Of a DNA stretch of 64,000 bases, positions 18,899-28,100 are shown piece after piece; the first letter of the stretch is position 1; each line of letters opens with the position of its first letter. The notes below the pieces were generated by a model. The model worked only from the letters and a program-made list of their open reading frames with translations. It made no database searches and had not been told where the DNA came from. The translations under genes were made by a program, and so were the position numbers. The DNA comes from Olleya namhaensis (GTDB lineage Bacteria; Bacteroidota; Bacteroidia; Flavobacteriales; Flavobacteriaceae), in the NCBI RefSeq assembly GCF_900114005.1, contig NZ_FORM01000001.1, forward strand, positions 620,001-684,000. Reading direction: 5' to 3'.

Positions 18899-19650
18899 TA
18901 GATTGTAATTTGACTATTGGTTTTTATTAACTTAACGGTGCTTAATGAAGCAGCAGTCACACTTAATGGTAATACCAAAATAACACCAATAAAAGGGACT
19001 AATAAAAACAGAATAAATACAAGTCCATTACCTATGGCAATACCTCTGTTTCTTCTTACAAAATTAATACTGTCTTTATAGTTGTAGTGGCGCTCTAAAG
19101 TGTAATCCATATTACCAAATCCAGCATAGTAACCTTGTACTAAAAACAGTAAAATGGTGGAAAATATGTTAACAACAGGAATAAATTTTAATAATAATAA
19201 TGGTATTGTGATTAATAGCTCACGTCCTAAGTTTCTTAAGTTTATTCTAAGACCTCTCCATAGTTGCTCCTGAAAAGATGTTTTTCTGTGATTATGCCTA
19301 GTTATTCCTGTTAAATGTGTTTCTATTTTTTCTGAAACGGGACTCATAAATGGAGCAGACAGCGCCATTACGATGTGTTTGTACAGTATTAAACCTAAGG
19401 CTAGAATTATAATGACACCAATAACTGTTGAAAAGGATGTAAAAGCGTCTTTTCCCCATTCCCAGAACCATATTTTGGCAATAAAACGCCCAATATTATC
19501 TGATAATCGGTAAGCGCTAAATCCTATTACGGAACCTGTTACGATACTAATAATGATAGGGATAAAAAAGTATTTCCAGAGCTTTAGCTTTGAGATTAAA
19601 GCTAAAGCACCTGAATAACCATGTATGCCTTTTATTATGTTTTGTATCAT
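18898..19650 (-). CDS. EI24/CysZ-like integral membrane protein
   Basis: A 250-aa membrane protein of the EI24 domain family (CysZ relatives). Hydrophobic segments are seen near residues 28-50, 75-98, 145-175 and 205-235, with the conserved AFMSPVSEKIE and QGYYAGFGNMDYTLER stretches. In some bacteria the family transports sulfate; here it lies between hemE and hemF with no sulfur genes, so that role cannot be assumed. Confidence 0.85.
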   Translation of the reverse strand: MIQNIIKGIHGYSGALALISKLKLWKYFFIPIIISIVTGSVIGFSAYRLSDNIGRFIAKIWFWEWGKDAFTSFSTVIGVIIILALGLILYKHIVMALSAPFMSPVSEKIETHLTGITRHNHRKTSFQEQLWRGLRINLRNLGRELLITIPLLLLKFIPVVNIFSTILLFLVQGYYAGFGNMDYTLERHYNYKDSINFVRRNRGIAIGNGLVFILFLLVPFIGVILVLPLSVTAASLSTVKLIKTNSQITI

Positions 19651-19660
19651 ATTGTGTTAA

Positions 19661-19680
19661 ACAAAACGAGTTCGTTTTGT
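19661..19680. repeat. Palindrome between hemE and the EI24 gene
   Basis: ACAAAACG-AGTT-CGTTTTGT, an 8-bp stem with a 4-base loop, fits exactly in the 31-base gap after the hemE stop codon. On the minus strand it is followed by only a short T-rich stretch, so it is at best a weak terminator or an mRNA-processing hairpin in the operon. Confidence 0.5.
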
Positions 19681-19681
19681 C

Positions 19682-20707
19682 TTAAGCTTTGTATTCTTTT
19701 ACAGCATCAATAAATGCTTTTGCATTCTCTAATGGAATGTTAGGTAAAATACCGTGACCTAAATTAACAATATATTTGTCTTTACCAAAGTCGTTAATCA
19801 TTTGGTGTACCATTTTCTTTATTTCTGCAGGAGGAGAGAATAATCTGGTAGGATCAAAATTACCTTGTAATGTTACATTTCCACCGGTTAAATAACGTGC
19901 ATTTCTTGCAGAACAGGTCCAGTCTATACCTAAAGCAGAAGCGCCAGATTTTGCCATATCGCCAAGCGCAAACCAACAGCCTTTACCAAATGCAATTACT
20001 GGTGTTTCGTCTTTTAAAGCATCAATAATTTGTTGGATGTATTGCCAAGAAAATTCTTGATAATCTACTGGAGATAACATACCTCCCCAAGAATCAAAGA
20101 CTTGAACAGCATTAACACCTGCTTTAACTTTTTCTTTTAAGTAAGCAATAGTAGTATCTGTAATTTTTTGTAATAAGTTATGCGCAGCTATTGGGTTTGT
20201 AAAACAAAACTCCTTTGCTTTGTCAAAGTTTTTAGACCCTTGACCTTGTACACAATAACATAAAATTGTCCAAGGAGAACCAGCAAATCCAATTAATGGA
20301 ATGTCGTCATTTAATTTTTCCTTAGTCATTTTAATAGCTTCGTAAACGTAGCTTAAGCTTTCCTTTACGTCAGGCACAATAACGTTATCTACGTCTTTTT
20401 GTGTGCGTATAGGATTTGGTAAATAAGGCCCAAAATTAGGCTTCATTTGTACCTCTATATTCATTGCCTGCGGAATCACTAGGATGTCACAAAACAAAAT
20501 GGCAGCATCCATACCGTAACGACGGATTGGTTGTACTGTAATTTCACTTGCTAATTCAGGAGTCTGACAACGTGTAAAAAAGTCGTATTTAGCCTTTATT
20601 TCCATAAATTCTGGAAGGTAACGACCTGCTTGACGCATCATCCAAACTGGTGGACGGTCTACTGTTTCTCCTTTTAATGCTCTTAAAAATAAATCGTTTT
20701 TTATCAT
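19682..20707 (-). CDS. hemE: Uroporphyrinogen decarboxylase
   Basis: Decarboxylates the four acetate chains of uroporphyrinogen III to give coproporphyrinogen III. Key motifs are the N-terminal [17 protein letters not shown] with the substrate-binding Arg, the LFCDILVIP segment with the essential Asp, [17 protein letters not shown] and the C-terminal [11 protein letters not shown]. The start is the ATG at 20707 ([11 protein letters not shown], 341 aa); the upstream in-frame extension only translates an intergenic repeat. That repeat directly abuts the start, so the ribosome-binding region of hemE lies inside it. Confidence 0.96.
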   Translation of the reverse strand: MIKNDLFLRALKGETVDRPPVWMMRQAGRYLPEFMEIKAKYDFFTRCQTPELASEITVQPIRRYGMDAAILFCDILVIPQAMNIEVQMKPNFGPYLPNPIRTQKDVDNVIVPDVKESLSYVYEAIKMTKEKLNDDIPLIGFAGSPWTILCYCVQGQGSKNFDKAKEFCFTNPIAAHNLLQKITDTTIAYLKEKVKAGVNAVQVFDSWGGMLSPVDYQEFSWQYIQQIIDALKDETPVIAFGKGCWFALGDMAKSGASALGIDWTCSARNARYLTGGNVTLQGNFDPTRLFSPPAEIKKMVHQMINDFGKDKYIVNLGHGILPNIPLENAKAFIDAVKEYKA

Positions 20708-20708
20708 T

Positions 20709-20747
20709 GCTAGCTGTTGGCTTTTAGCTTTTAGCTTTTGGTTGCTC
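20709..20747. repeat. Left flank repeat (GCTTTTA heptamers) of the S23 element
   Basis: TAGCTGTTGGC followed by tandem GCTTTTA-type heptamers. Reversed and complemented it aligns with the right-hand repeat at 21171-21202 over about 31 bases with some 26 matches and two small gaps (counted by eye). The two copies are inverted and enclose the four-helix-bundle gene. Confidence 0.6.
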
Positions 20748-20764
20748 ACCTTTTTCTATTAGCT

Positions 20765-21121
20765 CTAGCTCTTTTTTATTTTATTAATTAAACCATTAAT
20801 CATTCTGCCTTCTTTGTGAATTAAAGTCATTAGGTTTTCTGTTTCCTTTAAATCTATTAACTTTAATTCGACTATGATAATCAGTTGTGTTTCTATTTCA
20901 AAAAGTGAACCTATAGCTATTTCTAAAAAACGCTTAAATTCAACTTCACTATTTCGGCTGCAGCCTTCTGCTATATTAGAAGGGATTGATACAGCTGCTC
21001 TATTTATTTGGCTTATTAAACCAAATTTTTCTTGAGCGGGTAATTGATGAGATAATTGGTAAACTTGTTTGACAATGCTTATTCCATTTTTCCAAATTTC
21101 AAGTTTTCTAAAATCTCTCAT
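20765..21121 (-). CDS. Four-helix-bundle protein, 23S rRNA intervening-sequence (S23/IVP) family
   Basis: A 118-aa all-helical protein with the family signature blocks FRKLEIWKNG at the start and INRAAVSIPSNIAEGCSRNSEVEFKRFLEIA in the middle (the latter described here in two parts: INRAAVSIPSNIAEG and EFKRFLEIAIGSL). Members occur inside rRNA intervening sequences, and relatives (Avd) serve diversity-generating retroelements; free-standing copies are common in Bacteroidota and have no assigned function. It sits between hemC-hemD and hemE on the same strand, enclosed by inverted repeats, and appears inserted into the hem operon rather than part of the pathway. Confidence 0.9.
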   Translation of the reverse strand: MRDFRKLEIWKNGISIVKQVYQLSHQLPAQEKFGLISQINRAAVSIPSNIAEGCSRNSEVEFKRFLEIAIGSLFEIETQLIIIVELKLIDLKETENLMTLIHKEGRMINGLINKIKKS

Positions 21122-21170
21122 TATATGTTTTGCTTTAATGACTATTAGATTAATTATACATAATAGTGGG

Positions 21171-21202
21171 GCAAAAAGCTAACAGCAAAAGGCTAATAGC
21201 TA
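21171..21202. repeat. Right flank repeat of the S23 element
   Basis: GCAAAAAGCTAACAGC followed by AAAAGGCTAATAGCTA. It is the inverted partner of 20709-20747 and its outer end includes the hemC-hemD stop codon (21200-21202), so the element fills the gap between the two hem genes exactly. Confidence 0.6.
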
Positions 21203-22774
21203 TGTATAATGTTCGTTTACTAATTCTATAACACTCTCTACTGTTGGTACTTTGGCAATGCGTACATCGTCAAAATGTTTGCTTGCTTCTTTTGCTGTAG
21301 TTTCACCTATGCAAAAGGCAATGCCAGTACCTTCATTTTCTTTTTTATAACTCTGTACCGTTGATGGGCTGTAAAACATAACGCCTTCCACAGTTTCAGG
21401 AAGCTCAATACTATCTAATTTTGTTTGATAGGCTTCAACTTCATTTACTTTAATACCGCTTTTAGTTAATATTTCTGGTAAATCATCCAATCTTACATCA
21501 CTGCAAAAATAAGTAACCTCTGTACCTTCAATAAAATCTACTAAATACTCTGCTAATTTCTTAGCATTTTTTTCTGTATGTAATACTTCTCCAATGCGTT
21601 TTTCAATCATTTTCTTAGTACGACGACCAACACAATAGATATTTTTAAATTGAAGTTCTACAGCAGAATAGTTAGTCAGTAGTGCTTCAACAGCATTTTG
21701 ACTTGTAATGACTACATTTTCAATTTCATTTTTAAGAAATCTTGGGTGAATTCTGTTTAAACTAATCTTAACAAAATCAGAACTTTCAGCTTTTACTTTA
21801 TCACTAAAAAGAAAACGTTGATCTTCTGTTAATGATTTTGTCGAGTATATATTTGTTTTTACATGAGACTCTTTAAGCTCATCCATTAAACGGTTACCAC
21901 CACGGTCTAAAATGTAATTAGCACACCAATCTGCAATATCATGGTGTTCTCCAACAGCTTTTACGCGTTTAACTTCTATTTTTTTAGTACCGTCTTTACT
22001 TAGTAAGATCCCTTCAAAGGTTAATTCTTCATCTTTTATAAAAGCTAAAGCTCCAATTGGGGCTGTACAACCACCTTCTAATTTTCTTAAAAAGTCACGT
22101 TCTATTTTTGTACAAATTTCAGTTTCTTTATGGTTTATTTCAGCTAAGATTTCGATAGTTTCGGTATCTTCTTCTAAAGCTACAACCATAATTGTCCCTT
22201 GTGCAGGCGCAGGAATCATCCAGTCTAAATTAACAGCATCTTCTGGTCTGATGTCTAAACGACCAATACCTGCAGCAGCAAAAATAGCACCGTTCCAGTC
22301 GCTATCTTCTAATTTTTGTAATCTAGTATTTACGTTTCCTCTTAAATCAACTATAGTGTGTGTTGGAAAACGATTTAACCATTGTGCACGTCTACGTAAA
22401 CTTCCGGTTGCAATAATGGCATCTCTTGATCCTAAAAATTCTTCGTTGTTTTTAAAAACTAAGGTGTCTCTAACATTTCCACGTTTAACAACAGCAGCTT
22501 GTACAATTCCTGTTGGTAGTTGTGTTGGTACATCTTTAAAAGAGTGTACCGCAATATCGATATCTCCATTTAACATGGCAATATCTAAAGTGCGTGTAAA
22601 TATACCTGTAATACCTAATTCGTGTAACGGTTTGTCAAGTACAATGTCTCCTGTAGATTTTAAGGGAACTAAAACTGTTTGATGTCCTAATTCTTTTAAT
22701 TGATTTTGTACTGTTTTTGCTTGATATAAAGCTAACGCGCTATCGCGAGTTCCGATTCTAATTATTTTAGACAT
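21200..22774 (-). CDS. hemC: Hydroxymethylbilane synthase / uroporphyrinogen-III synthase fusion
   Basis: A 524-aa bifunctional protein. Residues 1 to about 305 are HemC, which polymerises four porphobilinogens: IGTRDSALALYQAK at the start, HSFKDVP, GSLRRRAQWLNRFP and the dipyrromethane-cofactor cysteine C236 in LEGGCTAPIGA. Residues from about 308 to the end are a HemD domain (ENVVITSQNAVEALL, VYCVGRRT-type segment, YFCSDVRLDDLPE, MFYSPSTVQSY), which cyclises the product to uroporphyrinogen III. Fusion channels the unstable hydroxymethylbilane. Its start overlaps the end of hemA by 8 bases. Confidence 0.95.
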   Translation of the reverse strand: MSKIIRIGTRDSALALYQAKTVQNQLKELGHQTVLVPLKSTGDIVLDKPLHELGITGIFTRTLDIAMLNGDIDIAVHSFKDVPTQLPTGIVQAAVVKRGNVRDTLVFKNNEEFLGSRDAIIATGSLRRRAQWLNRFPTHTIVDLRGNVNTRLQKLEDSDWNGAIFAAAGIGRLDIRPEDAVNLDWMIPAPAQGTIMVVALEEDTETIEILAEINHKETEICTKIERDFLRKLEGGCTAPIGALAFIKDEELTFEGILLSKDGTKKIEVKRVKAVGEHHDIADWCANYILDRGGNRLMDELKESHVKTNIYSTKSLTEDQRFLFSDKVKAESSDFVKISLNRIHPRFLKNEIENVVITSQNAVEALLTNYSAVELQFKNIYCVGRRTKKMIEKRIGEVLHTEKNAKKLAEYLVDFIEGTEVTYFCSDVRLDDLPEILTKSGIKVNEVEAYQTKLDSIELPETVEGVMFYSPSTVQSYKKENEGTGIAFCIGETTAKEASKHFDDVRIAKVPTVESVIELVNEHYT

Positions 22775-24032
22775 GCTTAGTTGTGGTGTTTTCTAGTTGA
22801 AACACTTTTTTTATTAGATCCAAACTTTCGTCAGTTGAGAATGCATCGTCTTTTAAGTGATGCGCGAAATGATTGGTTATTTTTTGAATAATTTTATTAC
22901 TGATAATTTCGGCTTGTTCTTCATTAAAGTTAGCCATTTTTTTACGTTGTGTATCTAGCTCTGCATTTTTAAAACCTTGAAGTTTTTGTTTTAAAGCTTT
23001 AATTGTAGGCGCAAATTTTCTAGTTTCCAGCCAGCTAATAAATTCAGCTTTAATGTCTTCAATAATGCTTTCTGCTAATGGTACTTGTTTTTTTCTACGC
23101 TCTAAAGTTTCATCGGTAATTTGCGATAAATCATCTAAATGTATGCGTTTTACGTTAGGTAAGTCGGTTACGTTTTCGTCTACGTTTTTAGGAATTGATA
23201 AATCTAAAATTAATAAGTCTTTTTTAGATTGGATTAATTGTTTGTCAACCGTAGGGTTTTGAGCTCCCGTAGCTACAATTAAAATATCAGCTTCATTAAT
23301 TTCTTCTTGAAGGTTGGCGTAATCTTTAACTACTAAATTAAACTTTCCTGCAACAGCTTCTGCCTTACCTTTAGTACGGTTTATTAGAGTGATTTGCTCG
23401 TTTTTAGTGTGTTTTACTAAATTCTCGCATGTATTACGTCCAATTTTACCTGTTCCAAATAATAAAATGTTTTTATCTGTAACGTTATCAATGGTGTTTA
23501 AAATGTATTGCACGGAAGCAAAAGAAACGCTTGTTGCACCTGAAGAAATTTCAGTTTCCGTTTTAATACGTTTACTTGCTTGTATTACAGAGTTAACAAG
23601 ACGCTCAATAAATGGATTTAATAATCCGTGTGCTTTAGAAGCTACTGTGCTTTTTTTAAGTTGTCCTATAATTTCGAAGTCACCTAATATTTGACTATCT
23701 AAACCAGATCCAACTCTAAATAAATGAGATATTGCTTCTTGACCTTTATATATGTAGGCGTATTTTTGAAATTCTTCTACTGTTCCTTTTGTGTTGTCAC
23801 ACAATAATTGGATTAGTTGGTAAGGGTGTTCTGCAAATCCGTATATTTCTGTACGGTTACAAGTTGATGTTACTATAAGGCTTTGAATACCATTAGATTT
23901 AGCTTGATTTAAAAGCGCGTTTTTAGAGGGTTCATCTAAACTAAAATGACCTCTAATATCGGCATCTGCTTTTTTATAACTTAAACCTAAGGCATAAAAA
24001 TATGTACCTGTTGACATGTGATAGTGCTCCAT
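22767..24032 (-). CDS. hemA: Glutamyl-tRNA reductase
   Basis: NADPH-dependent reduction of glutamyl-tRNA(Glu) to glutamate-1-semialdehyde, the first step of C5-pathway heme synthesis and usually the controlled one. The catalytic cysteine is C58 in TSTCNRTEIYGF; SGLDSQILGDFEIIGQLK and the nucleotide-binding ILLFGTGKIGRNTCENL follow, and a helical dimerisation domain closes the 421-aa chain. The start at 24032 follows a TAAATTTG promoter box by about 27 bases; an ATG five codons in is the alternative. It heads the minus-strand hem operon and is divergent from an AraC-type regulator. Confidence 0.96.
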   Translation of the reverse strand: MEHYHMSTGTYFYALGLSYKKADADIRGHFSLDEPSKNALLNQAKSNGIQSLIVTSTCNRTEIYGFAEHPYQLIQLLCDNTKGTVEEFQKYAYIYKGQEAISHLFRVGSGLDSQILGDFEIIGQLKKSTVASKAHGLLNPFIERLVNSVIQASKRIKTETEISSGATSVSFASVQYILNTIDNVTDKNILLFGTGKIGRNTCENLVKHTKNEQITLINRTKGKAEAVAGKFNLVVKDYANLQEEINEADILIVATGAQNPTVDKQLIQSKKDLLILDLSIPKNVDENVTDLPNVKRIHLDDLSQITDETLERRKKQVPLAESIIEDIKAEFISWLETRKFAPTIKALKQKLQGFKNAELDTQRKKMANFNEEQAEIISNKIIQKITNHFAHHLKDDAFSTDESLDLIKKVFQLENTTTKHV

Positions 24033-24058
24033 TTACCTGACTGGGACTTTGTTGTAGG

Positions 24059-24066
24059 CAAATTTA
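24059..24066 (-). promoter_or_regulatory. -7 box of the hemA promoter
   Basis: TAAATTTG on the minus strand matches the Bacteroidota -7 consensus TAnnTTTG. It is placed 27 bases upstream of the hemA ATG. No convincing TTTG lies at the usual -33 position. Confidence 0.45.
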
Positions 24067-24140
24067 TGTTGTATATTTTATAAAAAGTAACGCTAAAAGA
24101 ACTTTTAATAACGTTTGTGGTTTTTTATGCTAAAAAATGA

Positions 24141-24169
24141 GCTAACAATGATAAATATCATATTTTAGC
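24141..24169. promoter_or_regulatory. Nested dyad between hemA and the AraC gene
   Basis: Outer arms GCTAA (24141-24145) and TTAGC (24165-24169) enclose inner arms ATGATA (24148-24153) and TATCAT (24156-24161). Its central position in a 195-base divergent intergenic region makes it a candidate operator for control of hemA, of the AraC gene or of both. No factor is identified by the sequence. Confidence 0.4.
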
Positions 24170-24227
24170 AGTGAATACAATGGTTTTAGAGTTAGTTGTT
24201 TAGAACCAATCTAAATAAGATTTAATT

Positions 24228-25121
24228 ATGACGCTTTCTTCTTCTTTAAAAAATGTCGCTAAAGGTTCGTTTGCAGAAACGCAAGTGGATCAAGGTGTTT
24301 TTGTCCTTACTTATCAAAATGAAACAGCTAAAAATCAAACAGTTGAGCGGTTTATTGATAGTAGTTTTATTCAGTTTCATTTTTGCTTAAAAGGTGACAG
24401 TGACTTTATTTTTAACAATGGAAGTTATGTTTTAAATATAGCTGAAGAAACCTCATTGTTGCTATATAATCCACAGCGTGATTTGCCTATACATCTAGAG
24501 GTAAAGCCTGACTGTTGGTTAGTTTCGGTTTTAATTTCTATTAAAAAATTTCACGGTTTGTTTTCTCAGGAAGCAGATTATATTACTTTTTTGAGTAGTG
24601 ATAATAAGGATAAAAAGTATTATAAGGACGGTAAAATTTCGCCATCCATGGCTATTGCATTAAATCAGATTGTTAATTTTAATCTTAACTCGTCTATAAA
24701 AACATTATACTTTAAAGGCAAGGCATACGAGTTGTTAAGCTTGTATTTTAATAGGGGGGAGGATGCAGATATCGAGCAATGTCCTTTTTTAGTTGACGAA
24801 ACTAATGTTGCTAAAATTAAAAAAGCAAAAGATATTATTATAGCAAGAATGGTGGAGCCACCAACGCTTCAGGAATTATCTGAAGAGATCAGTTTACCTC
24901 TTAAAAAACTAAAAGAAGGCTTTAAGCAAATTTATGGCGATTCTGTGTTTAGTTTTTTATTAGATTATAAAATGGAGGTTGCTAGAAAGCTTTTAGAAAC
25001 GGGTAATGATAATGTTAATGAGGTGGGTTTAAAAGTGGGCTACAGTACTTCTAGTCATTTTATAGCAGCGTTTAAAAAGAAATATGGCATCACGCCTAAA
25101 AAGTATGTTCAGTCAATATAA
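24228..25121 (+). CDS. AraC-family transcriptional regulator, divergent from hemA
   Basis: A 297-aa regulator with a C-terminal AraC DNA-binding domain (about 195-297): first helix-turn-helix LQELSEEISLPLKKLKEGFKQ, second helix-turn-helix NVNEVGLKVGYSTSSHFIAAFKKKYGITPKKY. The N-terminal 180 residues form a beta-rich sensing domain without a recognisable ligand signature. Divergent placement against hemA, with a shared 195-base region containing a dyad, suggests control of heme genes; this is inference. It ends at a bidirectional terminator. Confidence 0.92.
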   Translation: MTLSSSLKNVAKGSFAETQVDQGVFVLTYQNETAKNQTVERFIDSSFIQFHFCLKGDSDFIFNNGSYVLNIAEETSLLLYNPQRDLPIHLEVKPDCWLVSVLISIKKFHGLFSQEADYITFLSSDNKDKKYYKDGKISPSMAIALNQIVNFNLNSSIKTLYFKGKAYELLSLYFNRGEDADIEQCPFLVDETNVAKIKKAKDIIIARMVEPPTLQELSEEISLPLKKLKEGFKQIYGDSVFSFLLDYKMEVARKLLETGNDNVNEVGLKVGYSTSSHFIAAFKKKYGITPKKYVQSI

Positions 25122-25124
25122 AAA

Positions 25125-25155
25125 AAGGCGCTTAAATTATTAAGCGCCTTTTTTG
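25125..25155. terminator. Bidirectional terminator between AraC and TraB/GumN genes
   Basis: Perfect 9-bp stem GGCGCTTAA (25127-25135) / TTAAGCGCC (25140-25148), ATTA loop, with an A run before and a T run after, so it can stop transcription from both sides. The convergent genes end on either side of it. Confidence 0.9.
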
Positions 25156-28100
25156 TTAGTATCCTCCGTCGTCTAGACGTTTTCGATTTTTATGAATAAC
25201 CAGATCTAAAACATCTTTTATTAGTTTGTCTTCCTCCTCGTTTTCGTCAATATAATTTCCGCTATAACCAGAGTCATAATAGACTTCTGTTTGTAATCGG
25301 TCCGTTTCTTCTTGCCTTAAAAAACCAGCGTAATAAAAACGTTTGGTTTCGTCTTTATCTTCTTTTTTTACAAGCATGTAGAAGTACATGTCGCCTTCTT
25401 TATCATCATCAGTTTTAAAAGCTTTTTTGCCTAAAAAGTGTATAGAATCACGCTCCTTTTCTATTGTTGTGTTGGCAAATAATGTAGATTTAGCGTACAT
25501 TTCTTGACTAACTTTCTGGGCTATATATGGCTTGTATAGCTTTTTACGATACATTTTATCTATCAATGCTGCCTGATTTTTATAGTCATCAATAGTTTTT
25601 TCTTTAAGTTTTTCAGGAATAGGCTCTCCGGCTTCTTCTAGCAAAATGTAATAGGTACTTAGCGCAGATACATTGTCACTATCTAATAGCTTATCAAAAA
25701 AGTTTTTAGCTTCGGCTTCTTTTCTAAACGGAAATATAAGTTTTACAAACGCATATAAAGCACTGCTATAGGTTCTGTAATTGTATTTGGACTTAGAGCC
25801 TAAACTACGTTTTACTTCTATTTTACCATCTTTAATAAGTTGTTTTTTAAACTTTTTATAAGACTTTGTTTTGATAACGCTACTGTCTTTTAGTCTTGCC
25901 AAAAGCTCGTAGATTGGCTCTTTGTATTCTTCAATAGAAGTGTATTCCATCAAATCAGGGAAGAGTGTTTTTTTAAGCGCTAACGAGTCTTTGTAGTTGT
26001 AAAACATAGAGCTTATGGATCCGCTTAACGGTAAGTCTTTGTTTAGTAGTGTTAAAAATGTTTGATAAGACTTTTTGGTAGGCTTATTTAATAATGACCT
26101 TAAAATGGTGTTCTGAATGTCTGGCTTTGAATAAGACTCGACATAAAGTTGATTTAAAAACGCATCTGTTCTTGGGTCTTCTAGTTCTGTTAATTCCGAA
26201 ATTAAAAAGGTTTTAAAGTCTTCTTTGTTTTCTGGGAATTCGAAATTTTTAATTAAGTCAATCATCGTACTTGCGTTTGATTTATTAAACTTAATTTTTG
26301 TTTTCGCCTTAAATACAATACTGTCATTTTCGCGCAACGCAGTAAAGAAGCGTTCTGTTTTATCGCTAAACACGGATTCTCCCAATAGTGTGTCTATTGG
26401 CTGAAAAGTATCGTAAAAACTAGTGACAAATTTTGATGGTTTAGAAAGTGTGTCCGTCAAGCTTTTTATTTCGAAAAGTGCGCCTTTTTTAAGTATGTTT
26501 TTTACTAAAATTGCTTTTGCACTAAGCGAGTCTTTTAAAGTGTATTCATAAAAAAACTGATCGTCTTTTTTGTATTTCTTTTTGTCAGTGACTATGTACT
26601 TTTTAAATCCATCAATATCTTCTAGTTTTTTTATTTCGCTGTCAATCTCATTCCATAAACTATCTACATTTTTATACATCTGTAGGTCATGAAATTTTAA
26701 TCTGGTAATAAAAACCTGTTCGTTTGATTTAGAATAGTATGTGGTACGTTTTGTTTTTTCTTCGTAATCCTTAGGTTTGCTATAGCTATAATAGTCATAA
26801 GGAGGCGATGCTTTTGTGTTTGTGATTACAGAAAAATGTAAAGACGTGTCTATAATTTTTTCAAAGCCTTCTTGTTGTACGTCTTTAAATTTAAAAGAAT
26901 TAAAAAAGTCTGTTGCTTTGCTTTCTGTTTGTCCAACATAACCCATTAAAAAGTAGCTACCGTCTTTTACGATGCTTTTTAAATGAATATTTTCAGTTGA
27001 CGTCGAGTCTTTTTTAGCAACACCTTCATAACTGTAGTATTTGTTGTTTTTATATTGACCATTGGAGTCTTCGATTTCAAAATCTTTATAAAAATTAGTG
27101 ACAATAAACTTGGCTTCAAATTTGTCTTCTTCAATATAATACACGTCGTTATAGGCAACTTCTTTTAAAAAGTAATAGTCACTACCAATGGTTCCTTGGA
27201 TTAGTTTTTGACCCGCATTTTGGATGTTATCTGTAGTGTAGTATTTAGGAAAGTTAACTTGGTACTTGTTATAAGTAGATGTAAACGTGTCAAACCCAGA
27301 TTGGGGTGTTTTAAATGTAATAGAATTAAATATAGGCGCTTCATTTTTTAAAACATAATCCTTTTGACCGGCAAATTTGATAACAATTACCTCTAAAGGG
27401 GTTTTGTAAATATGGTATTTTTGGTAGTCTCCTTTTTTGGTTTTGTTTAATATACTAATACCAGGATAAGGGCTTGTTAAAACGTCCTTTTTTATAATAT
27501 CACCAGGGATATCTTCAAACAAAAAATTATCTAATCTGTCTAGCGATATTTCTTTTTCGTTTGGTAAATAATCATAAGTATTAAATCGGCTAATAGTTAA
27601 ATAGGCACCATTAGTCATGTCTGGAGAGATATAATATTTTTGCCCACTATAATAAAATTCATATAAATCTGTAAACGCTTTTATAGTCAAAAACCCATCT
27701 GGAGTACTGGCAGTTTTTATAGCAGTCGGAGCAATGTAATCTTCAATTTGTTCTTTTTTAGTCTGAGCAACGCTAGATTGTTTAGAAACTAGTGGTTTTA
27801 CAGTGTAACCTTCGTCTTCTAGCATTTTTAACATTCCTTTTTTGCCTGGCAAATGCGCAGCACCAACACCAGCAAATACCGTTTGAGATTGCATTAAAGA
27901 GTCTAAAACATGTACCATATTGGCATTACGTTTATATAACATATTTTCTCTAAAATACTCTGTGTTAGAGGCAGCTCCAATAGAGTCTAAAAGCGATAAA
28001 TTACGATCTCTATATGTGTTTTCTTGAACTAAGTAAGGGTTTTCTTTTTCGTATAACTTAGTTAACCATGGGTCTATTTTGCTTTTTCTAGCATTACGTT

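Noticed and set aside
20708-20749. N-terminal extension of hemE
   Set aside because: Translates only the AGCTTTT repeat; HemE family starts at [11 protein letters not shown].
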